A stretch of 64,000 nucleotides of DNA from Trogon surrucura (Eukaryota; Chordata; Aves; Trogoniformes; Trogonidae): assembly GCA_020746105.1 (NCBI GenBank), contig CM036626.1, positions 12,046,001 through 12,110,000 of the forward strand. Reading direction: 5' to 3'. Position 1 is the stretch's first letter. Every line of letters begins with the position of its first letter. Below, in pieces: positions 36,276 to 49,460 of this stretch. The notes below the pieces were generated by a model, which saw only the letters and a program-made list of their open reading frames with translations, ran no database searches and was not told where the DNA came from. Made by a program: the position numbers and the translations under genes.

Positions 36276-38480
36276 CTAATGCCTTAGCGAGACACCCACA
36301 AGTATAGCATGGGTACAGACAACCTTTCAAAGCAACTAGAGAAGGGTCGCAAGACATACCCTTCTTATTTATATATTCCTCCCAAGGTAATAACGCTGCT
36401 GCAGGGCACAGTCAGAGGGAGCGAGTCACATTTGTGCCGACAGCCCCGCAACTGCTGCAGCCCTGGCTGCCACCAGTGCCAAGGGCAAGGCCACCTCCTG
36501 CTGCCCTTTGGTGGGTCCCTGGGCTGGAGATGCTCAGGAGCCATGAGTCAACTCTGCCCTCTTGCGATTAGAGCCAAACATCACCCCCTGACCTGTGTAT
36601 CAGAAGGGAAGAGGTCTTTTCTCCGAAAAGGTACCTACTTCCATCAGATGCGATAAGAATCATTTATGTATTCAGCTCTGTAAGAGGCAGAAGCTGCTGA
36701 ATGACAGCAGGACTTAGCAGATTCCTCAACAGGAGGCACTCAGGGCAATTCCTGCTTCTCTCTGTGAGCAGCCTAGACCTCAGGTTTGTTTCATCTCTTG
36801 CAAGAGGGATTCAGCCCCGTGTTTGGCGGCACCCGACACTTTGCCTGTGCCTTAGGCTGCAGCACTGCAGGCACGGGGCTGTGTGCAGGGAGCACGCTGG
36901 ACATGGAGGCGAGCCTCTAATGTGCTGGGCGTTAGAGCTCTTCAGGACAACTCATCTCTAAAATAGGCTGGAAAACCCTCTCCCCACCACCACGTCCTCA
37001 TCCTTCCATATCCCTCCACCTTCCAAATCCAAACCAGCTCCACAAGTTATCCCCATACATTCCATTTCAAGGCAGGCACTGGCTGGAAAATAAAGATTAG
37101 GAAAAACCTTCATTTCATCAACTGCAAAATCCCGTTTTCCTTTCCTAAAAGGAGCATCACTTGCTTTCAGAAGCTGCTAGACCAGGTCTCTCAGATGCAG
37201 CAACCCGCCTGTGACCGCAGGGTAAAGCAGCGCTTGCGCTCCTGCAATGCCTGGTGCTCCACGAGAGAGCAGCATGTCCTTTCAGTTGAGAGTACTGGGC
37301 TCCACAACTGCTTTTAAAATGGCTAACGCGGAGCTGGAGGAGGAGAAGAGAGAGAGAAAGGGATGCAGTTTAATATTTTTAGTCTCACACGCACATATAC
37401 AGGGTCATGGCATCACCCTGCGAGAAAGAAGGTGCTGCTGCAGAAGCACAGTTGATTATTTCTTGCTCTGGTGTCCATATGAACTGACCTAGCAGAGCAA
37501 ATAGCTGCTGGACAGTTAAAAAAACACCCCACCACATACACACAAAAAAAATCTACCAACAAAATAAACAGACAAAACCCCCAAGTAACCCAGGTGTCAG
37601 GGAGAATCAGGCCTCAGAGCTGATTTCAACTAGGCTGCACCAGGCTCTTCAGGAGTCACAAATCAGGTACTGCAGCCAGGAAGGCCTGGCCTGGCCATCA
37701 TAATCATTTGTTTATGTTCTAAATCAGTCAAATACAAGCACAGGCTACCCCTTATCTTCTTTCCCAGCCTTCTGACAGGAATGGACATCCTGTTTTGTCA
37801 TTTGCCTTTGCTGTTCCGCTTGCATAAACTCAGCAAGCCACAAAATTCATGTGCTAACTTGAATTAAGTCTCACAAAGAGTAAAGAAAAAAAATTAATAT
37901 ACATCAGCTCCTGAAGCCAGAACTTTTGAAGACACAGGGGAGTCAACTAGAAGGAGATGGGTTAAGACAGTTCACACAAGAGCTTCCTGCACCGTGGTAT
38001 AGATTATGTTAGGATTAAGATTACACAGCATTACTTGCAGATGAGCCTCACACCCCGGACAGCTCAACCAAATCCCTACTAGATCACTGTCCATTCATTT
38101 TCTGATGATGTAGGGGCAGCAGCAAAGCTTTACAGCTGGTAAGGGCCTCAGCAGAAAACATCATCGCGGGATTGTGCATATGGATGCGTGAACATCAATA
38201 GTGCAATGGGGGTGACAGAATAACACAGCGCAAAGCAAGAGCAGCACAGGTTGTTGTCAGGATAATACCATCAAGAATATTTACTTGGTATACGTTGGAA
38301 AGTGAAAAATGACCACTACCTTGTAAAGGACCTTGTAACTCTGGCTGAGCATGGAAACGGAAATATAGAAGAAAGCTGCAATGTGCCTGCCTGTGGGAAT
38401 ACCCCGAAATCCCCAGCACAGGTTGCTGCAGCAGTAAAGGAATGTGGAAGAAACTAGTAACACATTTAAGTGCCAGTAGA

Positions 38481-38506
38481 ATATATATACACACACACAT
38501 ATATAC
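38481..38506. repeat. (TA)n(CA)n(TA)n compound dinucleotide repeat
   Basis: Runs atatatata-cacacacaca-tatata, a short alternating purine/pyrimidine tract. Confidence 0.9.
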
Positions 38507-40867
38507 CTACCTATGCCTCTCCACAGAAGCTTGTTACATATATCTGTGTCACATTACGTCACCACTGCATGTCACTGTTCAGACATAATGACAAAGAAAG
38601 ATTTGAGCAAGGCTTTAAAAGTTCTGTTGAGGATAAAGATATCAGGGCCTGCCCTCAACAATGTTGTGAGGACAAAGAAGGGAAACAACAATATCTCAAG
38701 ACAAAAAAATAATAAAAAACCACACTTGCCCCTCACAGAACTGTCTGAAAAACTTTAAGGCACATCACCTGCTGGTGATGATGACACTTTAAAAGTGGAC
38801 AGACAACGGTTTCTAGCTGGGATACTTCCCAGGACTAATTTGTAGAAAAACTGCTCTAACAGCTGCACAGTCACACACCGATGGGGCCTGGCCCAAAGCC
38901 CTGCCAGGGCTCACCATGGAGAAGGGTAGTCTCTGGGAAGTGCAGTTTGGTCATCGGCCAAATACCTGTTCTCAGCTCTGCTGTTCTGACAGCTAACACA
39001 GGGATGTTCGAGGGTTTGAGAGGTATATTCACTAATCTCGTTGAGTTTTGTAAAGTCTCCCTCTGCCATTTCTCCCCAGCCAGACATACTGGGAGGAGAT
39101 GAAGCAAGAACTAACAGACAATTACTTGCTGGTTGCCCTACCCACTAAAGATGCTCACCAAGCCCCTGTGTAGAGCAGCTCCATGAATTAGCACTGAATC
39201 TCAGATCTGTCAAACTCAATGAGTGGTGATTGATGCAGCCTTTTCAGTAATGGATTTTGTCAGGAAAAAAAAAGGTAAATTATGACACTACCCAAACTAC
39301 TGCAATAGTTGATGTAGACTGAAGACTTAGCTCCCCAACTCCTACTCCCAAAGCCAGCCTCTTACAAAGCCTTTCCTCTACATTTTCTGATCTCAGCTAC
39401 TGGAGTTTAAAAAAATCCAGTAAACTCAGCTGTGCCATCTCACTCTATCAAACCCTCTCTCCTACAGCAATCAGTTGAAAGGCTGGCTGACGTTCACACA
39501 AGAGCCCTTCAGATCAAAGCACACCAAGTGTGCTTAGACATACCTGCTCACCGAAAGGCTTGTCTGTGTATCTCCCGATTAGCTCCGAGTCCAATGCAGG
39601 TCAACAGCAGATGAAAGGCAGGCATTTAGCAAGCACGTCAAACTGCTAGAAGTCTTCACTGCCCATCTTCTTACCCAGTCCTGTACTTGAAGCAGCCTGG
39701 CTCCAAGCTTCTTTACTTGTGTCCCAGAAATCTCAATGTCAACAGGTCAAGGGCAACAGTGTTGTCTCTGGTTGTGATGCCCCCATGTTAGACATCCTAC
39801 ATCCTTTTTCTGATGGTGCACAAGGTCACCTAGTTGCACAGGGCATTCCAGGTCACTTAGAGAGGCTATATTAATTAATTAACTTATTATTACTACCAAA
39901 ATAGTGGTTAACATCCCTTGGATGCACATTGGTCACCTCCAGTCACTGAACACACCCAACAGCATCAGCTCCCAACACCAAGCACTGAGTGTACGCAAGT
40001 TGCTCTTGGCAGCCTTGTCACTTCCCTTCCTGGGGACAGGAATGAACATGATGGTAATGCAATAGCTTAGCCAGTCTGTCCACAGCCAGCATTAACCCAC
40101 TTCAGTGGAGATATTCTGAGCGCAGCATCTTGTTAATTTTTTTCCCTATCAACAACAGCTTAAGGGAAAAAATCCGCTAACAGTTAAAGAGTTATACCCT
40201 ACCTACATACTCTAGCCTGATACCCAAGTAGAAATAGGGGACAAAAAAATCCACCAAGGAATCTCTTTATGACTTGTAAAGGACACAAACTGTAGAGATG
40301 TTCAAAGTAAATTCTGCTCCTGCAGAGCCCCACAATCAGGAGAACTCAACGAGAGCCATGCGCTGTGTGCCGTGTGAAGTTCTTCCGTGGAGGAGTGCGT
40401 TTACTTCATTAGAGGGATCACAGCCTCCCATGGGCTTTGGTAGCCTCCAGAGTACATTCCTCTGGGGCACTGCTCTCCTCGATGGCAGCAGCACACCATA
40501 TTTTAACCCCTGTAAAGCAAAGATCAGGTCTAAAGCCCACAGATTTCTGACCTCCCGAGGCAGTGTGCACCTGGAGTTAAACACTGAGTGACATGGGCGC
40601 TAGAAGTCAACATTCATTTCTAAAACTACAACCCCACTATGAAGAATAAACTTCAGGCAAAGAGGAAGCACTGCTGGCAGCGCATGGGAAGCTTGCTATA
40701 GGAGCACACTAAGGTATATTAGCGTTCTGCAACAGTGTTATTTAGGAGGTGTTTGGGAGATGTGAGGTTCACAGGAAAGGAGTAAGTAGTAATTAGCTAG
40801 ATAATATGCACTTGTACATAGCTTGGAAACAGAACAGGAAAGGATGAAGTGGCAATTGTCAGAAAAT

Positions 40868-40911
40868 ACTGGGAGAAAAAAAGGAAGAAAAGAAAAAAAA
40901 GAAAAAAAAAA
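40868..40911. repeat. Purine-only tract
   Basis: About 42 bases of only A and G on the plus strand (gggagaaaaaaaggaag followed by A-rich runs), an intronic homopurine stretch. Confidence 0.85.
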
Positions 40912-42490
40912 TCACTGCACTTTGGCCAGATACCGTAGGAAGTAAAAAGGCTCTTATTTCCTACAGATATCAAGAGAAGTAAAAATTTTGCTATCTTTAA
41001 GGGATCCAGATTTGGATGGACTGGGTTTTAGTAGTTTATTGTACCACCACTGTAAATTTGCATTCTTTGTCTTCTTGGAGTTGTCTAATATTCCCAATAA
41101 TCAGCATGCAAAAGGCTTAGAAAACTACAAATAAACCTTCAAGCTCGGGTTCATCAACGCAACACCTGTCAGAATAGCAATGCAAGCTGCTGACCTCTTT
41201 GTAAATCCAAACCTCTCCAATATTCACAAAGAAACATCTCCCCATCCCTGTCCCTGCCTCCCACCCCAGAGGCTTGGGATGACCACAGTCCCAGCAGCCT
41301 GTGGTCCCCACCTTACTGTACTTGAGCCAATTCCCCCGTCAGGAAGAGGAAATGAACATGGAAATCCTAGATAATTAAGTAAGTAGTAAAACATCCATAT
41401 GAAAAGATTATTCAGTACATTAAAACACAATTATGGCCAGTTAGGAAGTTAAAGCACGAGGATAATAATTTAAATCTCCAGAAGAGAGAGCAATTTGGGT
41501 TTTCAGCATAGCATGTGGCTGCTGTCCATAAGGATGACAGCAGAGAGACCTTTATAAAAAGGATAGAGGAACATTCAAAGGTATTTGGCAGCGGGCAACT
41601 CCTACTGGTTATTTTGTTAAAACATATCACCTGCAAGTGTGATTCTTAATGTTGTTTTTCTCAGCCTTAAGAACAGCAGGAATCAAAGGCTTACGAGAAA
41701 ACAGAAAGATCGGCAGAGAACAACCCACGCCACAGCTGACCACTCACCACTGCTATGACTCACGCAGAGGTTAGATACCAGGCACAGTTTACAACTCTAG
41801 TCAAGCAGGACACGTGGTCCCAGTGTTCCAGGAAAGAAATAAGCAAAATAAAGTAATTACTTCTAAGAGATTATTCAAGTCCTTACAACAAGCTCGGACC
41901 TCACCAACAATTCAGTCACTTCAGAAGAAGACAGCATGTGCCATCACACTTAGGGCATACCAGCATCCCCAAACCCTTCCAGGTACACCCAAGGAGACAG
42001 CTTCACACTGCATTTTCCCACTAAGTCCCAGCTTCTGCAGCGTGCTAAATTTTACCAGGCTGCTGCCTTCAGAGCATCTAATCAGGACCATCCCGCTTCA
42101 GACACCCTCAGCCACCAACAAATAGAGCCTAAATCTGTTTTTAACAGGCAAGCCCCAGATCCAGTTATGTGAATAAGCCTCCAAGGCAAATCAGCCCTAC
42201 TGTTAAACACCCATAAGTAGGGAAGAGGACAGACCACTTCCACTTCCCCTTCCCAACTCAAAAACACCAACACCGAAGCAGTCAGGGCATTGCAGAAGTT
42301 TCTGTTCAGTTAATGAAATATCAGCCGCAAGATCTGCAGAGGAGCTTAAACACAAACCTCAGACACACATCTCACAACCCGCCCCATTCCCTTGTAGGGA
42401 GCTTTAAAGCAAAAACAACAACAAAAAAAAATGATGAAAGGTTAATTAAGCCACAAAGCAAATAAAGACTCCAGTCAACAGTACAATTAC

Positions 42491-42569
42491 CTCGGAGTGC
42501 CCTCCACCGGAGGAAGGTCTGCAAGAAGTGCATGCTCTTCTTCCTCAGTCCCGGAGGAGGTAGCAGCAT
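42491..42569 (-). CDS. GRIP2: Candidate alternative first coding exon 1b of GRIP2 (partial CDS)
   Basis: On the minus strand an ORF opens at 42569 (Met-Leu-Leu-Pro-Pro-Pro...). A second ATG at 42533, in better context (A at -3), gives MHFLQTFLRWRALR. The exon ends after one base of the next codon at 42491, followed by the donor CGAG|gtaatt. This is the same phase 1 as the canonical exon 1a, so it could splice to the same exon 2. An in-frame TGA at 42600-42602 closes the frame upstream. The peptide is basic and amphipathic (Phe, Leu, Trp between Arg residues) and has no cysteine. I do not recognise it from any known GRIP isoform. The call rests on phase, strand, donor, upstream stop and local GC content, so a chance ORF is possible. 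Confidence 0.45.
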
Positions 42570-42770
42570 TAGCAGGACCGGGTCTGCTCCACCACTCGCT
42601 CACAAACACTTCAGCATTCCCAGCTTCCTTCCTCCTTCCAGCACTACCTCGGTCCAGCCGGAGCAAAGTGCACCTGGTCTGCTCTGCTAATCACTGCTGG
42701 GGAGTCTGGGGCTTCTCTCTCTTTTTCTCTCTCCCTCTCCAAATAAGCAATTAGCATGAATAATTACAGC
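42570..42770 (-). promoter_or_regulatory. Putative promoter and 5' UTR of exon 1b
   Basis: This GC-richer block with a modest number of CpGs lies directly upstream of candidate exon 1b on the minus strand. It ends in a CT-rich run on the plus strand (ctctctctttttctctctcc, 42712-42738), which is GAGA-like on the minus strand. Beyond it the sequence turns abruptly AT-rich with homeodomain-like TAATTA/CAATTAG motifs. The layout fits a promoter but there is no diagnostic core element. Confidence 0.35.
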
Positions 42771-42885
42771 TCTGATAATAATACCCAGCCACCTTTGAGC
42801 AAGAGGGAAAAGACTGTAATTAACTCTTTCTTAGGGATCAGAGGAGATTGAAACAGCGCTAGCCTAATTATCTTCTTCTGGGATG
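42740..42885. promoter_or_regulatory. AT-rich element upstream of exon 1b
   Basis: In minus-strand sense this directly precedes the presumed exon 1b promoter. It holds gcaattagcatgaataatta, ctgataataatac, ctgtaattaac and gctagcctaattatc, four to five homeodomain-like cores. It may be a proximal enhancer. Confidence 0.3.
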
Positions 42886-43654
42886 CCTCCTTGCTAACAA
42901 GAAGCTTTGGAAAGAGGCTGGCAGAGGTCAAGTACCATCCTTTTGGAAATCTCTCCGTCCAACCCGAATTTATGTGGTAAATTTACACAAGGGGGGAAAA
43001 GAACGCAATTTCCCCATTGTGTGCTTCATCGGCAACGGGCCGTCCATCCACACACCGCCTGCAGCACTAGCTCACGATGAATCTTTGGCCACCAAGGGCT
43101 TCAGAGCTGCTCCCTGGCCAGAGAACACACTGTGGTGACATGTGGGTCCTCCTGTGTATGATGCAGAGCCACACAGCAGGAAAGCTGTTACCGCCAACCC
43201 TGCCGAGGGCTCAGGAGACCTCACTCCAGGCTGGAGAGGGCACTGATGCCCTCTCTCCTACTCCAAACCAAGTGCAAAGGCACCCCCACCCCAGAGCTTT
43301 CTTCCTGCTCCATCCCCCAGGTTGCAAAGCTGGAGGAAAACAAATAAAGCAAGTAAGAACTCGAAATCAAATCAGGAGCGAAGCTGGAATGAGCACATTT
43401 AATATGCCTGTACAGCAACCTGGCTTTGTCCCCGTCCCAAAGCGTCTCCTGGCAGGCAGGTGTGACAGACACGTGTGCATGTCCTGCTCCCAGTTCCTTC
43501 CAAGAAGCAAAACACACAACACGCACCACCCAGAAAAGGAGTTAAATTGAGCTCAGAAAGTAAAACAACAGGCAGCAGCCCTCTGCCACAACCGCCCCAA
43601 ATTTCCCAAGGCACTGAAAAGAGGTGGGGGTTAGGTGGTTGCTATAACACGCTC

Positions 43655-43900
43655 TTCATGTGGCAGGAGAAAGTGATTAATAGAGTTGTTATACAATCTT
43701 GTCGTGCTTTATTGCTATTGCGGCGTCTGGAGATGTTATTAGAGAGAGCTGCAGCACATCGGATGGGAACGCTGCCCTCCAAACACTCCAGCCTCCTATT
43801 AAAAGAGCACAGGTTTTGTTAACATCTCCTCTTGGACTCCATTGACCTGAAGTGCATAAGAGTGGAAAAATTAGCGTGTTTATGAACCCTTATCACTACC
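43655..43900. promoter_or_regulatory. Possible conserved noncoding element
   Basis: Unique sequence with gtgattaatagagttgttataca, gctttattgctattgcgg, gttattagagag and aaattagcgtgtttatgaa. These are low-complexity-free AT-rich cores typical of conserved elements. Confidence 0.22.
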
Positions 43901-45249
43901 CTTAGAAAACCTCCTGAAATTTTTACAAGTCTCCAAGCATTTAAGCATTAATTTTCGCATTGAAAAGACCCTACATAACAATTCTTGCATTTATGACGTC
44001 AAGGTGCTCAGGGCACAGCAAAATATAATAAAGCATACTAAAATACAAGAAAATATTTCTTTAGATAGTAATTTGAGAGATTTAAAGATTCTGTAAGTGT
44101 GACTTTATAAAGATGTTGTATACGACGTGTATTTTAAGCTTCCTTACTTCATATACTCTTCTACTACAGAACTATCTTTTCTTTGCTAATTTCTTGAAAT
44201 ACGAGAAGATAAAACAGGCTTAAAGACAGTTTGAATTCCACAAGTTATGTATGTTAGTTTCCCTGTAAACTGAATAGCTCCAAAAGCATTAGGTAGACTA
44301 CAAAACAGTATGAAGTAAAGCTTTATCCTGCTAACTATTAATAAATAACATGGCCAATATAGCTCAATGATTACGTTGTTAGGATCTTAAAATTCTGTTT
44401 TGTCATGAAAAAACTACACCTCGGCTACCTACACTTATGGTGTGGCCCAATGTAATTTCAAGTGTTGGCTGAATTTGAAAAAAGAAAAGGGCATTTGAGG
44501 CCTGAATTTTATTTTTTCTATGATTTAATTGCCAGGGCAGTGAGTCCAGCCTCTGCTCTGGATTCTTTCCACCTTACGTGTTGCCCTCAGCACCTCTGAC
44601 CCAAGCGAGTTATTTATGTGCCATTAGGAGACACTGGAGATGGAGGCACACACTGTGACTCTCTGGCTGGGAACAAGATGTCATTCCTGTAAGTGGGATC
44701 TGGCCCCAGGGACAGGGAGAGCCTCAGTGGCTCCACAACACGACGGTGACAGTGGCCACCACGCTGTGGTGGGCAGCCAAGGCTCACAGGGAGCCACTGC
44801 CACCTACCTGGGGGGTGTCTGGGGTCTTGGATCTGCACATTGAAGGTTGTATGGTGAGGCCACAAGTACACGTGCCTCTGTGCTCCACATCTGCATAGGG
44901 AGCCCCAAAGAAGATTTTGCACAGATGTACAGGCCTGTAACAAACAGAACATCCCCAATGCATCTGGCAGGGATGAGCTACTCAAAGATTAAAATCTATG
45001 AGGATACTACAGCACAGACAACATTTGGAGACTGCAAATTGGTGTGCAGGCAGCGACCTGAGCTTTAGAAACAGACATGGGGACCTTCAGAGGATTGTGG
45101 CTTTGCGGCTCCATCATCCGGCTCAAAGTCTTAAAGATGCTATTTGACCAACACCTTTTGGTTACTACTGAGCTTTCTAAACAGTGAGTGAGCGATACAG
45201 CCCATTGAAGTCTGCTCTATAGACTCAGTACCAGCTGCCTTCGGGTGTT

Positions 45250-45470
45250 ACTTTGCTAAAATTTCCAATGCTTTCAATTAACATGTAGCAAAACAATTAG
45301 TCATGATGTCTTCCTGACAAGTAATTGTTCTCCCTGGCTCCTTTCCTCATCATTGTGAGTTTCCATTTAATTTATGGACCCCAATAAAGCATGAAGAAAC
45401 CTGGCTAATGCTTCATCAGCTTTCTAAGCATAAAGTAATCAGCTTTTTCAACACCTTTGGCAGGGAGTGG
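45250..45470. promoter_or_regulatory. Possible conserved noncoding element
   Basis: A roughly 220-base unique AT-rich block with caattaacatg, aacaattagtcatgatg, aagtaattgttc, catttaatttatgg and aagtaatcagc. It shows no repeat or coding character. Confidence 0.25.
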
Positions 45471-46132
45471 AATTGAGGCTTTACTATTCTATGGAGCTGA
45501 AGGAAAGGTGGCTTATCCAGCAGCAGACAGGGCGTTTGCAGCAGGGCGAAGGACACACTCGCACCCTCCAAGTCACATAAGCACCAGCTCCTGACTTCTC
45601 TGTGCTGGGATTAGCCTGCTCGCCCCTCGGCAGAGCCTCCCACGTGTCCCCCGGCTGTGCAGGGCTCCCGCCACGGAGGTGCGAGATGAAAGGAGAAGGA
45701 TGCAAACATCAGAGGAACCGGGGAGACCGTGCTGTAAAGAAAACACAGCTAATGCCTTGCTAATTATTCAGACCTCAGGCCTCGCCTTATCCAGCAGTGT
45801 GGGCCTCAAGCAGGAAGCGCAGTGGAGGATGCTTAGGGAGGAAGGAAAGTGTCTTCCTCAGTCGGGGCACCTGCCAGCCCTCGCTGGGCCACCGGCTGCA
45901 CGTGGTCCATGGGCCCCGCAGTCCCAGAGGACAAGCAATGGTTCGGATGTTGCAAGCACTCAGCTCACCCATTCCAAAACACAATCCCAGGTAGAACCGC
46001 CACAACATCCACTGGATGCAAATTCACCCTACACCCATCCAGACACGTGCAGTGTGTGAACACACACCAGCACCTAACCACAGCAGCACACTTGGGGAGC
46101 ACCCCACACCTGCCCCACCATGGGCACAGGCC

Positions 46133-46167
46133 CCTGCTACGTGCAGGTGCACCTGCTACGTGGGTGC
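46133..46167. repeat. Short 19-bp-period duplication
   Basis: The 11-mer cctgctacgtg occurs twice, 19 bases apart, with gtgcaggtgcac (a palindromic E-box region) between the copies. Confidence 0.8.
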
Positions 46168-49100
46168 CTGAGCACTGGGTGCAGAGAACTAGTAAACTTC
46201 TTTGCACATGTGGCCTTAGAGAGCAAATCAAGCCAAGCAGCACCCCAAAAACCAAACAGCTGAAAGAGCTATGCTTGAGTGATTACAAAAACCTGAACTG
46301 AAAGCTGCTCAAAAGGCATCGGAAAGAGAAAGGGAAGAGGGCTGCCAAGCCTGACTCCCCAAATAAAGCCTCTCCACTGACAAGTTCGCCTCCGATTTGC
46401 AATTCTTGTGTCTGACTGCACCTGGAGTTAATGCCGGCCACGTTTGATGTCTCCTCTTCACACAAGGACCCATTAGAGTGAGAGGCCATGTTTGGAGGGA
46501 CAGGGCACTCAGGGACAGCTCTCCCCACTACTCCCCATATGTGGAGGAGCTAGGACTGACAGCCACGCATGGGCAGAGCCCCAGTCCTTGCTCAGCTGCC
46601 ACAGCAGTGCTGTGGGATGAGCAGCAGCTCCTCGGGTGGCTGATGGGCTCTTTAAGCACCCCAGCCCGGACCTCCTTGCTCTGCGCTTCAAGGCGGCACG
46701 AAGGGCTTGCAGGGAAAAAGCAAAAAACCGTGAATCTCAGCAGAAATGGGGGTTGCGCTTGATACCCCAGTACCAAGGGAGAAGACTAAATAATTAATCA
46801 CAAAAGCAACCGAGTGTTAACAAGCTGAGCAGGATCAAACCGCATGAAAGATGCCAAGCCCCCCCAACCCGCTTTGGTGTGCTGACAAGCCTCATTTTAA
46901 TAACTCGACTACCAAAGCCGAGAGGATGCACCACAAATAAATAAATGGATCCCAGCCCTCGATGACTTCAGGATCAGCTTGACATCTCCTTTGCCACCAA
47001 GCATGGAATTAGTTCAGAGCCATGGGAGAGCAAGGTGTCTTGGGATTTGGGTGGTCATTACAAACCCAACTATGCAGTCAGGGGTCTTCCACATGTGTCA
47101 CCCTGCTTTCTTTGTGGCTTTATGGGGAGGAGGAACATTGAATGGGAAAAGCAAACAAATGTCACCCCTAAATAGCAGTGTCTGACTGTGTAGAACTAAG
47201 CAGCAATATCCAGTAAACAGGAGCCAGCAGGGATAACAGCCTGTGCACAGGATGGGAAGGGAAATATATGCACATGCCTAATACCTTTCCTGGATGCTCT
47301 AGCGAGTCAGCCATGCTGAGGACAGAGACTTCCATGATTTGAATTTTGTATTACCCTGTGCACAGTATATCCTGGCACAGGCTACAGGGCTATAATATAC
47401 TACTATTTATGCAGTACCAGCATTAAAACACGTATCTCCCCAGCACACCACACACCAGACCCAGCCAGCCCAGCACAAATGCTCTATTACACCAGCTTAA
47501 GATGGAGATCTTAAGTACTAGCATCCACATCACAGTCTCTTAATCTATTTTCATCAGGCTTGTTCCATCTACAGTGAGAAAAGGTTGGTCCAACTAGGAT
47601 GAGAAAGACCGTTTGGACTCCATTGGGCCAGTAGCTACAGCAAAAAAACATATGTAAATAATTACAGCTTCTGCTTATACAGCACCATGGCTTCCAAAAG
47701 GGCTTTGAGAAGTTAAACCGACAGGCAGGCACTAGGCAGAGCTCTGCAATCCATCACTCGGATGCTACGATCTGAAGGGAAATAAGGATCCTGTTTAACA
47801 GGTCAGAAGGAATATATAGGATTTAGGGGCAATTGCACACTTAGTGCAGGATACATGCACACACCACCTTCAGGGATCTAGGAGTTCGTTCCGGCTCTAG
47901 TGTCTTTGTCCTGTAAAGTCTGAATAGGCTGATTCCTATGCAGATGAGTATGGGAAGGTGATTCAAATAAGACAGTGAGATGGGCTTTTCTAAGGCATCT
48001 GTGTGATTGCAGAGCACCAGCCCCATGAAAATACCAATGTGCTGGAGTCAGAATGATGCTTTTTAAATTTCCCTGTGATAAAAGACAAAGCCCCTTCTCC
48101 CCCACCATCATAAACTTTGGTTAAATGAAGGAAAGTCATAACATAAAACAAGACACTTACTGCATTTCCAATCTCCAAGCATTTCATAATACTATGGGCA
48201 CCAGAACACCCATATTATCTTTAATCCCGTGTCTTTTACCAGAACAACACAACAGACTATTGCAAAAGTCAGTATCACAGCATATGTTAGGATGGAGAGC
48301 TGGGACATGGTCAGCAATTCAGAATTTACTCAGGCAGTTGCTGGCTAGGAGAGGCTTTGCTGCAACACTTTTATGATACATGGGCTGAATATTTTGCATT
48401 TCTGTGCATAAAGGCTCACTCACTAGAATGAGGTTTTGTCCCCTGCGGTACGTCATTTACATTAAAATCTCCCCCGCTTCTCAGCGGGACTTTCATGTAT
48501 CCCCACCACTTAGATAGCAGAGGCATATATATGTGTGAGGAGAGACAGGAGGGAGAAATATCTTTTTTAAACATTCATTGAGCTGGAAGTGTGGAAGATG
48601 CCAGCATACGAAGGGTTCAACTGATGTGGAAATGCAGCTCTTTGAAAAAAAGGAACTGAACACCAAAACTGGTTCAGTGCAGCTAAATTGGTCCCCTAAG
48701 GGCCAGTGGTAACAGAAACCTTCAGTCCAAATAAGAACAAGTAAAATATTCAGCAAACAGCATTTGATGCTTACATGCAGGGTGAAAAAGTGGTGCAACT
48801 GATGGAAAATGAAAATAAACAGTTACCCCAATAATACGGTTGTTTTGGCAAATACTCTGGGAGCAGCAGGGTTCTGGCCACCCAGTGCTGGTAACTTCAG
48901 CATCACCCAAGAACATGGGTGAAGGCAGCAATGAAGGTCATGCCAATGGCTCCATCACACCAACGCACTGCTCAGATTGGTGATGCTGGGCTCCCCCCAG
49001 GCACCACGGCTCTGAGTCACATACCTTGCAGCAGTGGTGGGGAGATACTCAGCATGATGGACAACCTTACTAAGACCCAGCTCAATACTTTAAGGCTTCA

Positions 49101-49365
49101 AAAAGCCCAAGCCAAATTATGGGTGTACAATACAAGGTTTGCAAAGAAGCCCCTAAACAAAATAGGTCTTGGAGTAAATCCCAGGCCAACAGACTCACAG
49201 CGTCCTTGAATTCAGTACCGTGATGCAAGCTGACAGCAGCCACCTGATGCCTTTGTGTCCCCATGCGCCTCCTGGGTTTTGTTCGTCTCAGTCTTCTTGG
49301 ATCCAAATGCTCCACCCCAGGGAACCTGGGGCCTGGATCCCACCTCCACAGACAAACACGAGTCA

Positions 49366-49460
49366 TTATAGAATCATAGAATGGGTTGGAATTAACCTTA
49401 AAGATGATCTAGTTCCAAGAAGCTCCTGTCATGGGCAGGGACACCTTCCACTAAATTAGC
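49366..49460 (-). mobile_element. CR1 LINE 3'-end fragment
   Basis: The plus strand reads tatagaatcatagaat, then ggttggaatt...gatgatctagttcca...tgtcatgggcagggacaccttccact. This is the reverse complement of the standard CR1 3' terminus with its ATTCTATG-type tail, so the element is inserted on the minus strand, with its 3' end at about 49366. Only about 95 bases remain, a normal 5' truncation. It is moderately preserved and younger than the copy at 12 kb. Confidence 0.9.

Larger units (their letters stand above)
36276..42490. other. Intron downstream of exon 1b, no gene seen
   Basis: Simple repeats at 38.5 and 40.9 kb and a TTAATTAATTAA palindrome at 39871-39882. No coding signal. Confidence 0.55.
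43901..49365. other. Intron-like sequence, no gene seen
   Basis: Strongly AT-rich from 43.9 to 44.5 kb, then mixed. Overlapping frames of 90-150 codons around 45.7-46.3 kb on both strands lack motifs. Confidence 0.5.

Noticed and set aside
38470..38758. Lys-rich overlapping frames of about 80 codons
   Set aside because: They begin in a dinucleotide repeat, are open in two frames at once and resemble nothing known.
45679..46301. Overlapping 126- and 150-codon plus-strand frames
   Set aside because: Several frames are open at once with repetitive Pro/His/Thr composition, which is typical of noncoding sequence.
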